Notes: a model not told the origin generated them from the letters alone. A DNA stretch of 13,918 nucleotides from Nitrospirota bacterium (GCA_003228495.1 QIDY01000036.1:1-13918); one strand, 5' to 3'; shown: positions 6,700 to 13,591, numbered from the stretch's first letter. Translations and numbers: made by a program.

Positions 6700-7409
6700 A
6701 AAAATCCCTCATCTGCAAAACTCACGTATTTTCCATCACCGATGACGATATGATCCAACACGCGAATCCCCAAAATTTCTCCGGCCGCGATCAATCGCTG
6801 TGTGAGGGCATGATCTTCTTCGCTGGGCCGCGGATCGCCACTGGGATGATTGTGGACAAAAATAATCGCCGCAGCCGATTCCCGCACGGCAATGTTGAAT
6901 ACTTCCCTGGGATGGACAATGCTCACAGTCAAACTTCCTTGCGACACCGTAAAATCACGAATGACGCTATGCTTCGCGTCTAAGAGAACCGCTTTAAACA
7001 CTTCATGGCGCATATCTCGCAACAAGGGGTAATAATGTTGAAAAATATGCTTGCTCCCTTGTATCCGTTTGCCCTCGGTTAACGGTGTTGCCAAGGCTCG
7101 CTTGCCCAATTCCACCGCTGCCAGAACTTGTGCGGCTTTAGCAGGACCAATCCCTGGAATGGCACAGAGTTCCTCTAAACTGCGGTTGGCCAAACCTCGC
7201 AGGCCTTCCAATTGCGCCAATAAATCCATAGCGACCTCGACTGCTGAGGAATCCGGTCGTCCAATCCGTAGCAAAATGGCAAGAAGTTGGGCATCGGACA
7301 ATCCCTCCGGACCGTGAGACAGCAGCATTTCTCTCGGTCGTTCTTGTACCGGCCAAGACGAAATCCCTTTTTTGAAGGACGAGGGCTTCATTCCACCAAC
7401 AGACTCCAA
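6684..7409 (-). CDS. radC: RadC-family (UPF0758) JAMM/MPN domain protein
   Basis: The 241-residue protein begins with the RadC N-terminal block (RPREMLLSHGPEGLSDAQLLAILLRIG), then a helix-hairpin-helix (about residues 80-104, ELCAIPGIGPAKAAQVLAAVELGKR), then an MPN/JAMM domain with the metal-binding set E136, HNHP (H186, H188) and S196-x-x-D199 in HNHPSGDPRPSEED, ending DHIVIGDGKYVSFADEG. Despite its historical name, a DNA-repair role is not established; related proteins occur in housekeeping and mobile contexts. Metallohydrolase activity is inferred from the intact motif. The longest frame starts at a TTG (7409) that has AAGGA about 11 bases upstream; the ATG at 7391 (residue 7) is a reasonable alternative with GGTGGA immediately before it. 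It diverges from rsmD across a region of about 95 bases. Confidence 0.93.
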   Translation of the reverse strand: MESVGGMKPSSFKKGISSWPVQERPREMLLSHGPEGLSDAQLLAILLRIGRPDSSAVEVAMDLLAQLEGLRGLANRSLEELCAIPGIGPAKAAQVLAAVELGKRALATPLTEGKRIQGSKHIFQHYYPLLRDMRHEVFKAVLLDAKHSVIRDFTVSQGSLTVSIVHPREVFNIAVRESAAAIIFVHNHPSGDPRPSEEDHALTQRLIAAGEILGIRVLDHIVIGDGKYVSFADEGFFTTTS

Positions 7410-7505
7410 TAGTACAGATTTCCTTCACTATACGCATGGCATTTTCATTCCGTCAAAGCTTACCCTAATGGCTAAACCCTTTTGATTGTTGGGGTTTTGA
7501 GATCT

Positions 7506-8123
7506 ATGCTATGGTTCCAGCAGAACATGATGACCTCATCCATACGGATCATTACGGGGCTCCTGAAAGGTCGGAAAATTCCCACAGTACAGGGACAGGG
7601 GATTCGTCCGACATCGCTCCGGGCCCGAGAAGCGTTATTTTCCATTTTAGGCCCGATTATTCCGGGTGCTTGTATTGCCGATTTGTTTGCGGGCAGTGGG
7701 GCCATCGGGCTTGAAGCCCTAAGTCGAGGGGCCGCGAAAGCGGTCTTTGTCGAGCAAAACCTTGAAGCTGGTCTAATACTTCAAAGCACCCTAGCGCAAT
7801 TCCATTTGGACGCACAAAGTCGAGTGATAGTTCAGGATATGGCACTCGCCATCCAAAACCAACTTTTGGTAGGATGGGGACCGTTCGAGGTACTGTATAT
7901 TGACCCTCCCTATCGATTCGAACACAGCCACCAAATTCTCACACAGATTGAAACTGCAAATTTGGTTGCCAACAATGGCCACATTATTTATGAACATTTT
8001 TCTAAAATGACGCCGCCATCTTCCATTGGTCAGTGGGCTTTTACCCGGACGGCCAAGTATGGAGATACCGCCTTGACATTTTATCGGCCCCAATCACACA
8101 CAGGTGTTGCATTACATGTTTAA
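7506..8123 (+). CDS. rsmD: 16S rRNA (guanine(966)-N(2))-methyltransferase RsmD
   Basis: RsmD methylates G966 of 16S rRNA using S-adenosylmethionine. The conserved domain begins at IRIITGLLKGRKIP, followed by GIRPTSLRAREALFSIL (residues 32-48), the SAM-binding motif I ADLFAGSGAIGLEALSRGA (58-76), FVEQN, and the catalytic motif IV DPPY (133-136); the protein is 205 residues from this start. The start is uncertain: the ATG at 7506 has a GAG four bases upstream, the ATGs at 7527 and 7530 are closer to the family N-terminus but lack a Shine-Dalgarno sequence, and a TTG at 7482 would add eight residues. The gene is followed by coaD after nine bases; the rsmD-coaD pair is one of the commonest bacterial gene pairs and supports both calls. 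Confidence 0.94.
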   Translation: MLWFQQNMMTSSIRIITGLLKGRKIPTVQGQGIRPTSLRAREALFSILGPIIPGACIADLFAGSGAIGLEALSRGAAKAVFVEQNLEAGLILQSTLAQFHLDAQSRVIVQDMALAIQNQLLVGWGPFEVLYIDPPYRFEHSHQILTQIETANLVANNGHIIYEHFSKMTPPSSIGQWAFTRTAKYGDTALTFYRPQSHTGVALHV

Positions 8124-8132
8124 TCTTGAGCC

Positions 8133-8621
8133 ATGACCATAGGCATTTATCCAGGTACATTCGATCCTATTACCCTTGGCCACGCCGACGTCATCGCACG
8201 GAGCCTTCGTTTAGTCCAACAGGTTGTGGTCGCTGTCGCGCCTAATCCTCGCAAGACCCCATTATTCGATCTCAAGGAACGCGTTGAATTAGCCAAAATT
8301 GCAACTCAAGACCTTACGGGGGTGGTTGTTGAACCTTTTGACGGTCTGCTGGTCAAGTACGTGAGGCAACGAGGCGCTCAGGCGATCATCCGGGGTCTTC
8401 GGGCGGTCTCCGATTTTGAACATGAATTTCAAATGGCATTGCTGAACCGGAAACTCGATCAGAACTTGGAAACCATGTTTTTGATGGCGAGCGAAGAATA
8501 TTCGTACCTCACATCCAGTATGGTGAAAGAAGTGGCATCCGTCGGCGGCCCCCTCCATGACTTTTTACATCCCGAAGTAGCCAATCGCCTTAAAGTCCAA
8601 TTACGAATGACTCAATTATGA
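8133..8621 (+). CDS. coaD: Phosphopantetheine adenylyltransferase
   Basis: CoaD (PPAT) transfers AMP from ATP to 4'-phosphopantetheine, giving dephospho-CoA, the penultimate step of coenzyme A synthesis. The 162-residue protein has the nucleotidyltransferase signature YPGTFDPITLGH (T14-x-G16-H17), the family block IIRGLRAVSDFEHEFQMALLNR (85-106) and the second ATP-binding motif YLTSSMVKE (125-133), a variant of ISSxxVKE. The ATG at 8133 begins directly with the family N-terminus MTIGIYPGTFDP, so the start is secure although the Shine-Dalgarno sequence is poor (TTGAGCC). The stop overlaps the start of the aminotransferase gene by four bases (ATGA), which indicates coupling. PanD, encoded on the other strand of this window, feeds the same pathway. 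Confidence 0.97.
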   Translation: MTIGIYPGTFDPITLGHADVIARSLRLVQQVVVAVAPNPRKTPLFDLKERVELAKIATQDLTGVVVEPFDGLLVKYVRQRGAQAIIRGLRAVSDFEHEFQMALLNRKLDQNLETMFLMASEEYSYLTSSMVKEVASVGGPLHDFLHPEVANRLKVQLRMTQL

Positions 8622-9811
8622 AACTAGCTTCGCGCACCACACGCATTACGCCCTCCCCGACCTTACAACTTTCAGCTACGGTCAAGGCGCTGGTGGCCCA
8701 AGGCCAACGGGTCTTTGATTTTACTGCCGGCGAGCCTTCCTTTGATTCACCGGATGCAGCAAAACAAGCCGCCGTGAACGCGATTCAGGCAGGATTTACC
8801 AAATACACAGCGGTCACCGGCATCGATGAGCTCAAAGATGCCATTATTGAAAAATTTCAAACCGATCAAGGCCTCACCTACTCGCGTTCACAGATTGTGG
8901 TCTCCTGCGGTGCCAAGCACACTCTCTTCAACTTGGCCCTGGCCTTGTTTGAGGTTGGAGATGAGGTGATTATTCCCTCGCCTTATTGGGTCTCTTATCC
9001 TGAACAGATTCTCGTCGCTGATGCCACACCCGTGTTTCTACCCACTTCGGAAGCCAATAATTTCGCAATTGATATATCGGCATTGAAAGCCATCATCACC
9101 GAGCAGACCAAAGCCATAATCCTAAATTCCCCTTGCAATCCGACCGGCAGCATGTATGACCGAGAGACTCTCGAAGGCATTGCCGCCCTGGCAATTCAAC
9201 ATAATCTGCTCGTGATTTCCGATGAGATTTACGAAAAGATGATATATGACGACCATCAACATTGTTCTATCGCTACAGTTAATCCCGATATGGTTCATCA
9301 TACGGTGATTGTCAATGGTGTCTCGAAAACCTATTCCATGACCGGCTGGCGCATCGGCTATGCGGCAGGCCCCGAACCAATTCTCAAAGCCATGGGAAAT
9401 ATTCAAAGCCAAAGCACCTCAAATCCAACATCCATTGCACAAAAAGCCGCGGTGGGGGCGCTACAAGGCGGATCGCAATTTATTGCACACATGGTCAAAG
9501 AATTGAATGTCAGACGCCGAGCCATTGTGGAAGGCTTCAATCGTATTTCCGGCATCCACTGCCCTATGCCGGCCGGGGCGTTCTATGCCTTTCCCAACGT
9601 AACCAAATTATTGGGTCGCCGTTTTCAGGGAAAAGCCTTGGCCACCCCGTTTGATCTAGCTGATTTTCTCCTGAATGAAGCAAAAGTGGCCTGTGTGCCG
9701 GGAGAGCCCTTTGGAGCAAATTCACATCTTCGGTTTTCCTATACCGGCCCATTAACGGTTATTGAGGAAGGTATTCATCAACTCGCCACAGCTATTGAAC
9801 GATTGCAATAG
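8618..9811 (+). CDS. Class I PLP aminotransferase, aspartate (possibly aspartate/prephenate) type Ib
   Basis: The enzyme most likely converts aspartate and 2-oxoglutarate to oxaloacetate and glutamate. The 397-residue protein follows the fold-type I pattern: TAGEPSFDSPD (37-46), SPYWVSYPE (121-129), NSPCNPTG with N174, SDEIYEKMIYD with D202 and Y205, the PLP lysine K237 in VNGVSKTYSMTGWRIGYAAGP, and R372 in LRFSYTGP for the substrate alpha-carboxylate. It is very close in layout to Thermus class Ib aspartate aminotransferase, including the lysine K100 (CGAKHTLFN), a position linked in that group to binding of the second carboxylate and to prephenate use. Prephenate activity cannot be decided from sequence alone. 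The ATG overlaps the coaD stop. Its product or substrate, aspartate, is also the substrate of PanD. Confidence 0.92.
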   Translation: MKLASRTTRITPSPTLQLSATVKALVAQGQRVFDFTAGEPSFDSPDAAKQAAVNAIQAGFTKYTAVTGIDELKDAIIEKFQTDQGLTYSRSQIVVSCGAKHTLFNLALALFEVGDEVIIPSPYWVSYPEQILVADATPVFLPTSEANNFAIDISALKAIITEQTKAIILNSPCNPTGSMYDRETLEGIAALAIQHNLLVISDEIYEKMIYDDHQHCSIATVNPDMVHHTVIVNGVSKTYSMTGWRIGYAAGPEPILKAMGNIQSQSTSNPTSIAQKAAVGALQGGSQFIAHMVKELNVRRRAIVEGFNRISGIHCPMPAGAFYAFPNVTKLLGRRFQGKALATPFDLADFLLNEAKVACVPGEPFGANSHLRFSYTGPLTVIEEGIHQLATAIERLQ

Positions 9812-9870
9812 CCATCTCTTTTCGCCCTACAGACGTGGGTGTGTTTAATTGGAAAAGTTGGGCGATCATC

Positions 9871-9898
9871 TTGACCTTTAGAGAAAATGCCTTATCTG
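9871..9898 (+). promoter_or_regulatory. Candidate sigma-70-type promoter for the fmdB-like gene
   Basis: TTGACC (9871-9876) and TATCTG (9893-9898) are separated by 16 bases, within the 145-base gap after the aminotransferase gene, about 60 bases before the GTG start. The -35 box is good; the -10 is weak. The separate, strong ribosome binding site of the next gene also suggests an independent transcript. Confidence 0.3.
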
Positions 9899-9956
9899 AA
9901 CCACACGAATTCTCTCGTAAAATGTGAAAGATCGTTTATATTGGAGGAGGTAACAC

Positions 9957-10385
9957 GTGCCGATTTACGAATATAAATGTACCAGTTGTGGGAAACAGTT
10001 CGAGCTGAAGCAGAAGATTTCTGACCCACAGGTCAAAACCTGCGACCAATTTGGCTGTGCTGAAGCCAAACCCGTGGATAAACTCATTTCTGCCCCGGCC
10101 ATCATGTTTAAGGGAACAGGATGGTATGTGACCGACTATTCCGATAAGCTCAAAGAGCCTGGAACAAAATCCGAGAATAAAGGTGAAAAGACGGAAGTGA
10201 AAAGCTCGGATGCTAAATCCGACAGCAAAGGAAGTTCCGAGGGTAAAACCGGTAGCGATAGTTCATCAAGCAGTAGCAGTAGCACGTCTTCATCAAGTTC
10301 AACGAGTTCATCGGGCTCATCGAGTTCGTCTGGCTCATCGGGATCAAGTGCTGGGGCTTCCACCTCCCCCAGCTCAAACTCTTAG
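9957..10385 (+). CDS. FmdB-family zinc ribbon protein with serine-rich tail
   Basis: The N-terminal part is an FmdB/CxxC regulatory-type zinc ribbon: MPIYEYKCTSCGKQFELKQKI-like opening with C8 and C11, and a second knuckle TCDQFGC (C29, C34), then PVDKLISAPAIMFKGTGWYVTDYS, which is the typical end of the domain (about residues 1-62). The remaining part (about 63-142) is low complexity: first Lys/Glu/Ser-rich, then almost only Ser, Gly and Thr from about residue 85. The second pair is spaced CX4C. The start is GTG at 9957 with a very strong GGAGGAGG six bases upstream. The family was first linked to regulation of formamidase genes, but most members have no known role. The tail is probably disordered. 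The Ser stretch uses mixed codons (AGC, AGT, TCA, TCG, TCT), so it is not a simple triplet expansion. Confidence 0.88.
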   Translation: MPIYEYKCTSCGKQFELKQKISDPQVKTCDQFGCAEAKPVDKLISAPAIMFKGTGWYVTDYSDKLKEPGTKSENKGEKTEVKSSDAKSDSKGSSEGKTGSDSSSSSSSSTSSSSSTSSSGSSSSSGSSGSSAGASTSPSSNS

Positions 10386-10420
10386 GGCTCCACCTTCACA
10401 GTGTATCTATCATTGACCAA

Positions 10421-11089
10421 TTATTTTTGCGTATTCAACAGATCTGCCAAGACTTGATTCCACACTAATTCGGCTAATTTCAGATATCCCGCCGTGTTCA
10501 GATGTAACCCATCATTCGAAAATTCAGGAGCTAAGGATTGGGCCTGTGATTCACAGGTATCGGTAAACCAATCCACCACTGGGAATTGCTGTTCATGGCC
10601 CAGTTCTTTGATCGATTGATTCAGCAAGACCCGCAAAGCTATGGCTCGCTCCACCGCGGCTGTCACTCCTTGTCCGGGTTGGCCCGTTTCAGATTCATCA
10701 TCTTGGCCGGCGTCATCTCGCAATGACGGAACCGTCACGGCAACAGGGAGAATTCCCTGAGCTTGCGCTTGGTCGTAAAAAAACGTGAGGTTGTCCATAA
10801 TCGCATCAGGGGTTATGCCCCAACCTAAATCATTGGTTCCCCCAAGAATGATGGCAACATGAGGGCCAGGGCAGAGCACATCCTTTTGAAATCGCAATCG
10901 CATATCCTGCGTCGTTTCCCCACATACGCCGTGAATAACAACGTGTCCTCGGGTACCCAGCCATTCTTGCAGGTACTCGCCATAAGGCCTGTTGTCCACG
11001 AATGGCGAACGAGGGGTTGGGGATTGATACCCTAACGTTAAACTATCTCCGAAACACACAATTTTCAGGGCTTGCAATGGTTCACTCAT
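10421..11089 (-). CDS. SGNH/GDSL-type esterase or lipase-like hydrolase
   Basis: All four SGNH blocks are present: block I IVCFGDSLTLGY with nucleophile S16, block II GVCGETT with G57, block III ILGGTNDLGW with N86, and block V SNDGLHLNTAGY with D193 and H196. The fold hydrolyses ester or acyl bonds; the substrate cannot be read from sequence. With the ATG at 11089 the protein has 222 residues, no signal peptide, and starts close to block I (MSEPLQALKIVCFGDS), as is usual; GGTG lies eight bases upstream. A longer frame reaches back to a GTG at 11206 or an ATG at 11134, but the extra residues are basic and unlike a leader. A polar, Asp/Glu/Gln-rich insertion (DDAGQDDESETGQPGQG, about 125-141) lies between blocks III and V. 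The gene converges on the fmdB-like gene and diverges from the Skp-like gene. Confidence 0.9.
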   Translation of the reverse strand: MSEPLQALKIVCFGDSLTLGYQSPTPRSPFVDNRPYGEYLQEWLGTRGHVVIHGVCGETTQDMRLRFQKDVLCPGPHVAIILGGTNDLGWGITPDAIMDNLTFFYDQAQAQGILPVAVTVPSLRDDAGQDDESETGQPGQGVTAAVERAIALRVLLNQSIKELGHEQQFPVVDWFTDTCESQAQSLAPEFSNDGLHLNTAGYLKLAELVWNQVLADLLNTQK

Positions 11090-11287
11090 GAGTCGACACC
11101 AAGCAGATCCTACCAATGAAAAGACCCTGATCATAGCAAAAAGCCGTTTCGGTGAGTGAATCAATCTTATCGGCTTGACAGGCTCAGGCGGCCTGGGTAA
11201 CCTCACGAGGTTTTCTAAAAATTTTCAGAATTCGTACGGTCCGACCGACCGACGAAATCCCATCCTTAATTACCTAGAGGGAAACGT

Positions 11288-11866
11288 ATGATGAAGACGA
11301 TGTTGTGGAATGTTCAACGATCAAAACAAATTTGTTTAGTGGTGATAGCCGGGCTCTGCGCCCTCAGTGTTACAGGTGAGCTGGCATTGGCAGCCAAAAA
11401 GGATTCATTTCGTGTGGGCGTGATTGATCCCCAATCCGTCATTGAAAAATCTAAAGCTGGCAGTCGAGCTTTGGCAGGTCTGAAAGAACATGCCCAAGCC
11501 CGAGAAACGGTCATGAAAAACGACCAAAAGGAGTTAGAGAAACTACAAGAGGAACTGAATTCAGCTTCTTCTACCCTCGGCGATGAAGAAAAAAAGCGCC
11601 GGCAGGACCGGTTCACACAAAAATTTCAAGATTGGCAAAAACGCGGTCAGGAATTTCAAGCAGAACTTGGACAAAAACAAAAAGAACTCGTCCAAGAATA
11701 TATGAAGAAAATTCAGCAAGCTACCAGCATCGTCGCAAAACGGCATGGATTTGATGTGGTCATTGATAAGGGAAGCCAGACCACGCTCAAAATTGTCCTC
11801 TATCATCGAGATGGCTTGGATCTCACCAACGAAGTGATCAAAGAATTTAATAAACGCTTCAAATAA
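11288..11866 (+). CDS. Skp/OmpH-family periplasmic chaperone-like protein
   Basis: The 192-residue protein has a Sec signal peptide (basic start, hydrophobic core about 15-29, cleavage likely after ALA or ALAA near residues 35-36). The mature part opens with FRVGVIDPQSVIEKSKAG, the OmpH/Skp strand, then a long charged coiled coil (about 60-150, rich in Lys, Glu and Gln) and the closing family motif VLYHRDGLDLTNEVIKEFNKRF. Skp trimers hold unfolded outer-membrane proteins in the periplasm; that function is inferred from family. ATG at 11288 follows GAGGGAAACGT, giving good spacing. In many bacteria the gene lies beside bamA and lpxD; here it stands alone, with its own terminator, and may be one of several paralogues. 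Confidence 0.9.
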   Translation: MMKTMLWNVQRSKQICLVVIAGLCALSVTGELALAAKKDSFRVGVIDPQSVIEKSKAGSRALAGLKEHAQARETVMKNDQKELEKLQEELNSASSTLGDEEKKRRQDRFTQKFQDWQKRGQEFQAELGQKQKELVQEYMKKIQQATSIVAKRHGFDVVIDKGSQTTLKIVLYHRDGLDLTNEVIKEFNKRFK

Positions 11867-11894
11867 ATATTCTTTCTCCAATAACATCGACGAC

Positions 11895-11932
11895 AATCCT
11901 CTGTGAGCCTACGCTCACAGAGGATTTTTTTT
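11895..11932 (+). terminator. Intrinsic terminator of the Skp-like gene
   Basis: A perfect 14-base stem (11895-11908 with 11913-11926) closes a CTAC tetraloop, starting 28 bases after the stop codon, and is followed by a run of eight T. This is a textbook strong rho-independent terminator; the A-rich side upstream is too short for it to be clearly bidirectional. Confidence 0.96.
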
Positions 11933-11946
11933 GTTCTCCTCAATGG

Positions 11947-11961
11947 TAATATTCAATATTA
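11947..11961. repeat. Short AT-rich palindrome
   Basis: TAATATT-C-AATATTA is a perfect 7-base inverted repeat around one base, lying shortly after the terminator of the Skp-like gene. No gene start is near, so a regulatory role is doubtful. Confidence 0.4.
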
Positions 11962-12111
11962 TGCCTTGTCATCAAAGATGAAGGTTGCCGTAAAGGAAAT
12001 GTGTGCAGGATTCACTATACAGAGGCCGTCATATTTTCATCTAGGACCTGTTGAATATTTTTCTCCCATGGCACGTAAATGCCCGAGGTGCAACTGATGT
12101 CAGCAGCCGAG

Positions 12112-12233
12112 GGGAATGGTCAAAAAAGTCCGTCCAGCAAGGCCGCAGCCTTTTTGGCGCGCGGAGCGTACTCTCAGTACGTGAGCACGACAAAAGGGGG
12201 AGAACGCTGCTGGCGGCTTTTTTCAACATTCCC
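12112..12233. repeat. 122-base imperfect palindrome (REP/MITE-like intergenic element)
   Basis: The element is symmetric about roughly 12173. Its ends read GGGAATG on both strands, followed on each side by a run of six A, then a CCAGCA arm. The two arms align over most of their length with a few mismatches and one or two single-base gaps. The centre is a perfect CGTACT-CTC-AGTACG hairpin at 12167-12181. As RNA it would fold into one long rod and, having T runs beyond both GC-rich arms, it resembles a bidirectional terminator. It carries no ORF of its own that looks real. From memory, similar palindromes recur between genes in Nitrospira genomes; that is recollection, not a search. It could be a non-autonomous mobile element or REP-type repeat. 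Confidence 0.75.
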
Positions 12234-12288
12234 ATCTAAGATTCCCGACCTCATCGTCCACCACACCTTACAGACCGGATGCCAGAAT

Positions 12289-12308
12289 GATACGATGACA
12301 TTCGTATC
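12289..12308. promoter_or_regulatory. 7-6-7 dyad upstream of the nickel/cobalt-type permease
   Basis: GATACGA-N6-TCGTATC is a perfect dyad ending 37 bases before the permease ATG. Position and size fit an operator for a dimeric regulator, such as a metal sensor, but it does not match the E. coli NikR consensus (GTATGA-N16-TCATAC). It could also be a 5' leader hairpin. Confidence 0.4.
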
Positions 12309-12345
12309 GCCAACAAATGGCATTTCCCATTAAGGATATTTTTCC

Positions 12346-13053
12346 ATGTTCACGCTCTTTGGTTTTGGATTCTTAGTCGGCATGCGCCATGCTTTTGAGG
12401 CTGACCACGTAGCCGCAGTCGCCACGCTTGCGACCAAAAGCCACTCCATTTCCTATTCAATAAGACAGGGGTTGGTGTGGGGACTCGGACACACCCTCAC
12501 GCTCATCTTATTCAGTTCCCTCATATTTTTATTGGAATCGGTCGTCCCTGAACGTTTGGCTCAGGGGTTGGAATTCTTAGTAGGATGTATGTTAGTGGGG
12601 TTAGGAATTGACGTCTTACGAAAAATCATCACCGAACGCATCCACTTTCATGTCCATCAACATCCTAATCGATCACCGCACTTCCATGCCCATTCCCATA
12701 AGGGTGAATCCGCTCATACCGCTTTCACGCACCATCATGTTCACCCACAAGGTTTTCCCTACCGGGCATTAATGGTTGGCTTCATGCATGGAATGGCAGG
12801 ATCCGCCGCACTCATAATCCTCACACTACAGACCATTCTTTCACCACTCACCGGACTCATCTATATTGGCATTTTTGGTCTGGGTTCTATAGCCGGCATG
12901 GCCGCCCTCTCTTTCATCATCTCGCTTCCGCTCCAATATTCGGCGCATTCATTCACTTGGCTTCATAATGGACTCCAGGGTTGTGTCGGCGTCATAACCA
13001 TTATTCTTGGTGCCACGGTCCTATTTGACACCGGAGCGGTTCTTCTCAATTAA
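12346..13053 (+). CDS. NicO/UreH-like nickel-cobalt permease with histidine-rich loop
   Basis: This 235-residue polytopic protein has about six membrane segments. The first carries the NiCoT/UreH-type motif RHAFEADHVAAVATLAT with H15, D20 and H21 (HX4DH); WGLGHTLTL (H49) and GFMHGMAGSAAL (H148) are further family motifs. Between the third and fourth segments lies a loop (100-133) with 13 histidines in 34 residues, arranged in HxH steps, which should bind Ni2+, Co2+ or Zn2+. Transport of nickel or cobalt is the best guess, and direction (uptake or efflux) cannot be told from sequence. No urease or hydrogenase gene is in the window. ATG at 12346 has AAGGA nine bases upstream. A dyad close to the promoter region suggests regulation. 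Confidence 0.85.
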   Translation: MFTLFGFGFLVGMRHAFEADHVAAVATLATKSHSISYSIRQGLVWGLGHTLTLILFSSLIFLLESVVPERLAQGLEFLVGCMLVGLGIDVLRKIITERIHFHVHQHPNRSPHFHAHSHKGESAHTAFTHHHVHPQGFPYRALMVGFMHGMAGSAALIILTLQTILSPLTGLIYIGIFGLGSIAGMAALSFIISLPLQYSAHSFTWLHNGLQGCVGVITIILGATVLFDTGAVLLN

Positions 13054-13269
13054 AGCCCGCCGAATCCTGACAGCTATCCGGCCATCGATCAATTCAGTCG
13101 TCTTCACAGACTTTCTACCAACCCGTTCTCAACTCACAGGAAAATGCCCAATAGGGAAGATGGCGCAAGTTCAAGGGGTAAGGGCCCGTTCGAAATTTTT
13201 AAAGAAAAGAATGGAACAGGATTCTTCAGGACACCCAACAAGGCAGCAAGTCGCATCAAGATTAATTTG

Positions 13270-13302
13270 AGCAAGATCTACACCTTGCCGTCTTGCTTTT
13301 TT
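13270..13302 (+). terminator. Candidate terminator between the permease and the toxin-antitoxin genes
   Basis: AGCAAGA (13270-13276) and TCTTGCT (13291-13297) form a 7-base stem around a 14-base loop, followed by a run of six T. It lies about 216 bases after the permease stop, and its second half overlaps the likely promoter of the next genes. The large loop lowers the confidence. Confidence 0.45.
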
Positions 13303-13313
13303 AATGCTATTCT
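13285..13313 (+). promoter_or_regulatory. Candidate promoter of the toxin-antitoxin operon
   Basis: TTGCCG (13285-13290) and TATTCT (13308-13313) have the ideal 17-base spacing and lie about 36 bases before the antitoxin start. The start of transcription would fall in the tandem TCTAGACA repeats that follow. Both boxes are near-consensus only. Confidence 0.4.
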
Positions 13314-13316
13314 AAA

Positions 13317-13334
13317 TCTAGACAATCTAGACAT
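13317..13334. repeat. Tandem 9-base repeats (TCTAGACAA / TCTAGACAT), likely operator
   Basis: Two adjacent copies of TCTAGACA plus one variable base lie immediately after the predicted -10 box and just before the antitoxin ribosome binding site; each contains the 6-base palindrome TCTAGA. A degenerate TCTAAA precedes them. Phd/YefM-VapC systems are autoregulated by binding to such repeated or dyad sites, so this is a plausible operator. Confidence 0.45.
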
Positions 13335-13348
13335 AAATGGAGGTGGGC

Positions 13349-13591
13349 ATGGAATGGAAACTGGCTGAGGCCAAAAACCGATTTAGTGAACTTGTCAATA
13401 AAGCGCTTGTGGAGGGACCTCAACGGGTATCCCGACGTGAAGATAGGGTGGTGGTCATCTCAGAAGATGAATATCAAAATTTGACAGGTCAAAAGCCAAA
13501 TTTCATAGAATTTTTACTCGAAGGACATCTTGATTTGGATGGTGTGGATTTCAAGCGTGACAAATCACTTTCCAGGAAGGTTGATCTATGA
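13349..13591 (+). CDS. Phd/YefM-family antitoxin
   Basis: The 80-residue protein shows the Phd/YefM N-terminal DNA-binding domain: MEWKLAEAKNRFSELVNKAL followed by GPQRVSRREDRVVVISEDEYQNLTG (23-47). The C-terminal half (NFIEFLLEGHLDLDGVDFKRDKS) should be the toxin-neutralising segment, flexible when free. The ATG at 13349 is preferred to one at 13337 because GGAGG lies five bases before it and the first would have none. The stop overlaps the toxin start (ATGA), the usual arrangement for co-translation of antitoxin and toxin. It would repress its own promoter through the tandem repeats upstream. Confidence 0.88.
   Translation: MEWKLAEAKNRFSELVNKALVEGPQRVSRREDRVVVISEDEYQNLTGQKPNFIEFLLEGHLDLDGVDFKRDKSLSRKVDL

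Noticed and set aside
9822..9866. TCGCCC / GGGCGA inverted repeat after the aminotransferase gene
   Set aside because: Only six pairs across a loop of about 31 bases and no T run; too weak to call.
10350..10373. GC-rich 7-base inverted repeat at the end of the fmdB-like gene (GCTGGGG / CCCCAGC)
   Set aside because: No T run follows on either strand, so I did not call it a terminator; it lies inside the coding sequence.
11241..11252. Three tandem CCGA units before the Skp-like gene
   Set aside because: Twelve bases of simple repeat can arise by chance and no regulator is known for it.
12069..12098. Mini-frame MARKCPRCN with a CxxC pair before the palindrome
   Set aside because: Only nine codons, with no matching second cysteine pair after the stop and no upstream signal; it could be a decayed zinc ribbon but chance is as likely.
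12079..12333. Open frame of 84 codons across the long palindrome
   Set aside because: It only exists because the repeat is free of stops in that frame; no ribosome binding site, no recognisable composition, and its reading passes through both palindrome arms.
13144..13368. 74-codon frame before the antitoxin gene
   Set aside because: It overlaps the candidate terminator, promoter, operator repeats and the antitoxin start in another frame, and has no recognisable domain, despite an AGGAAA close to its ATG.
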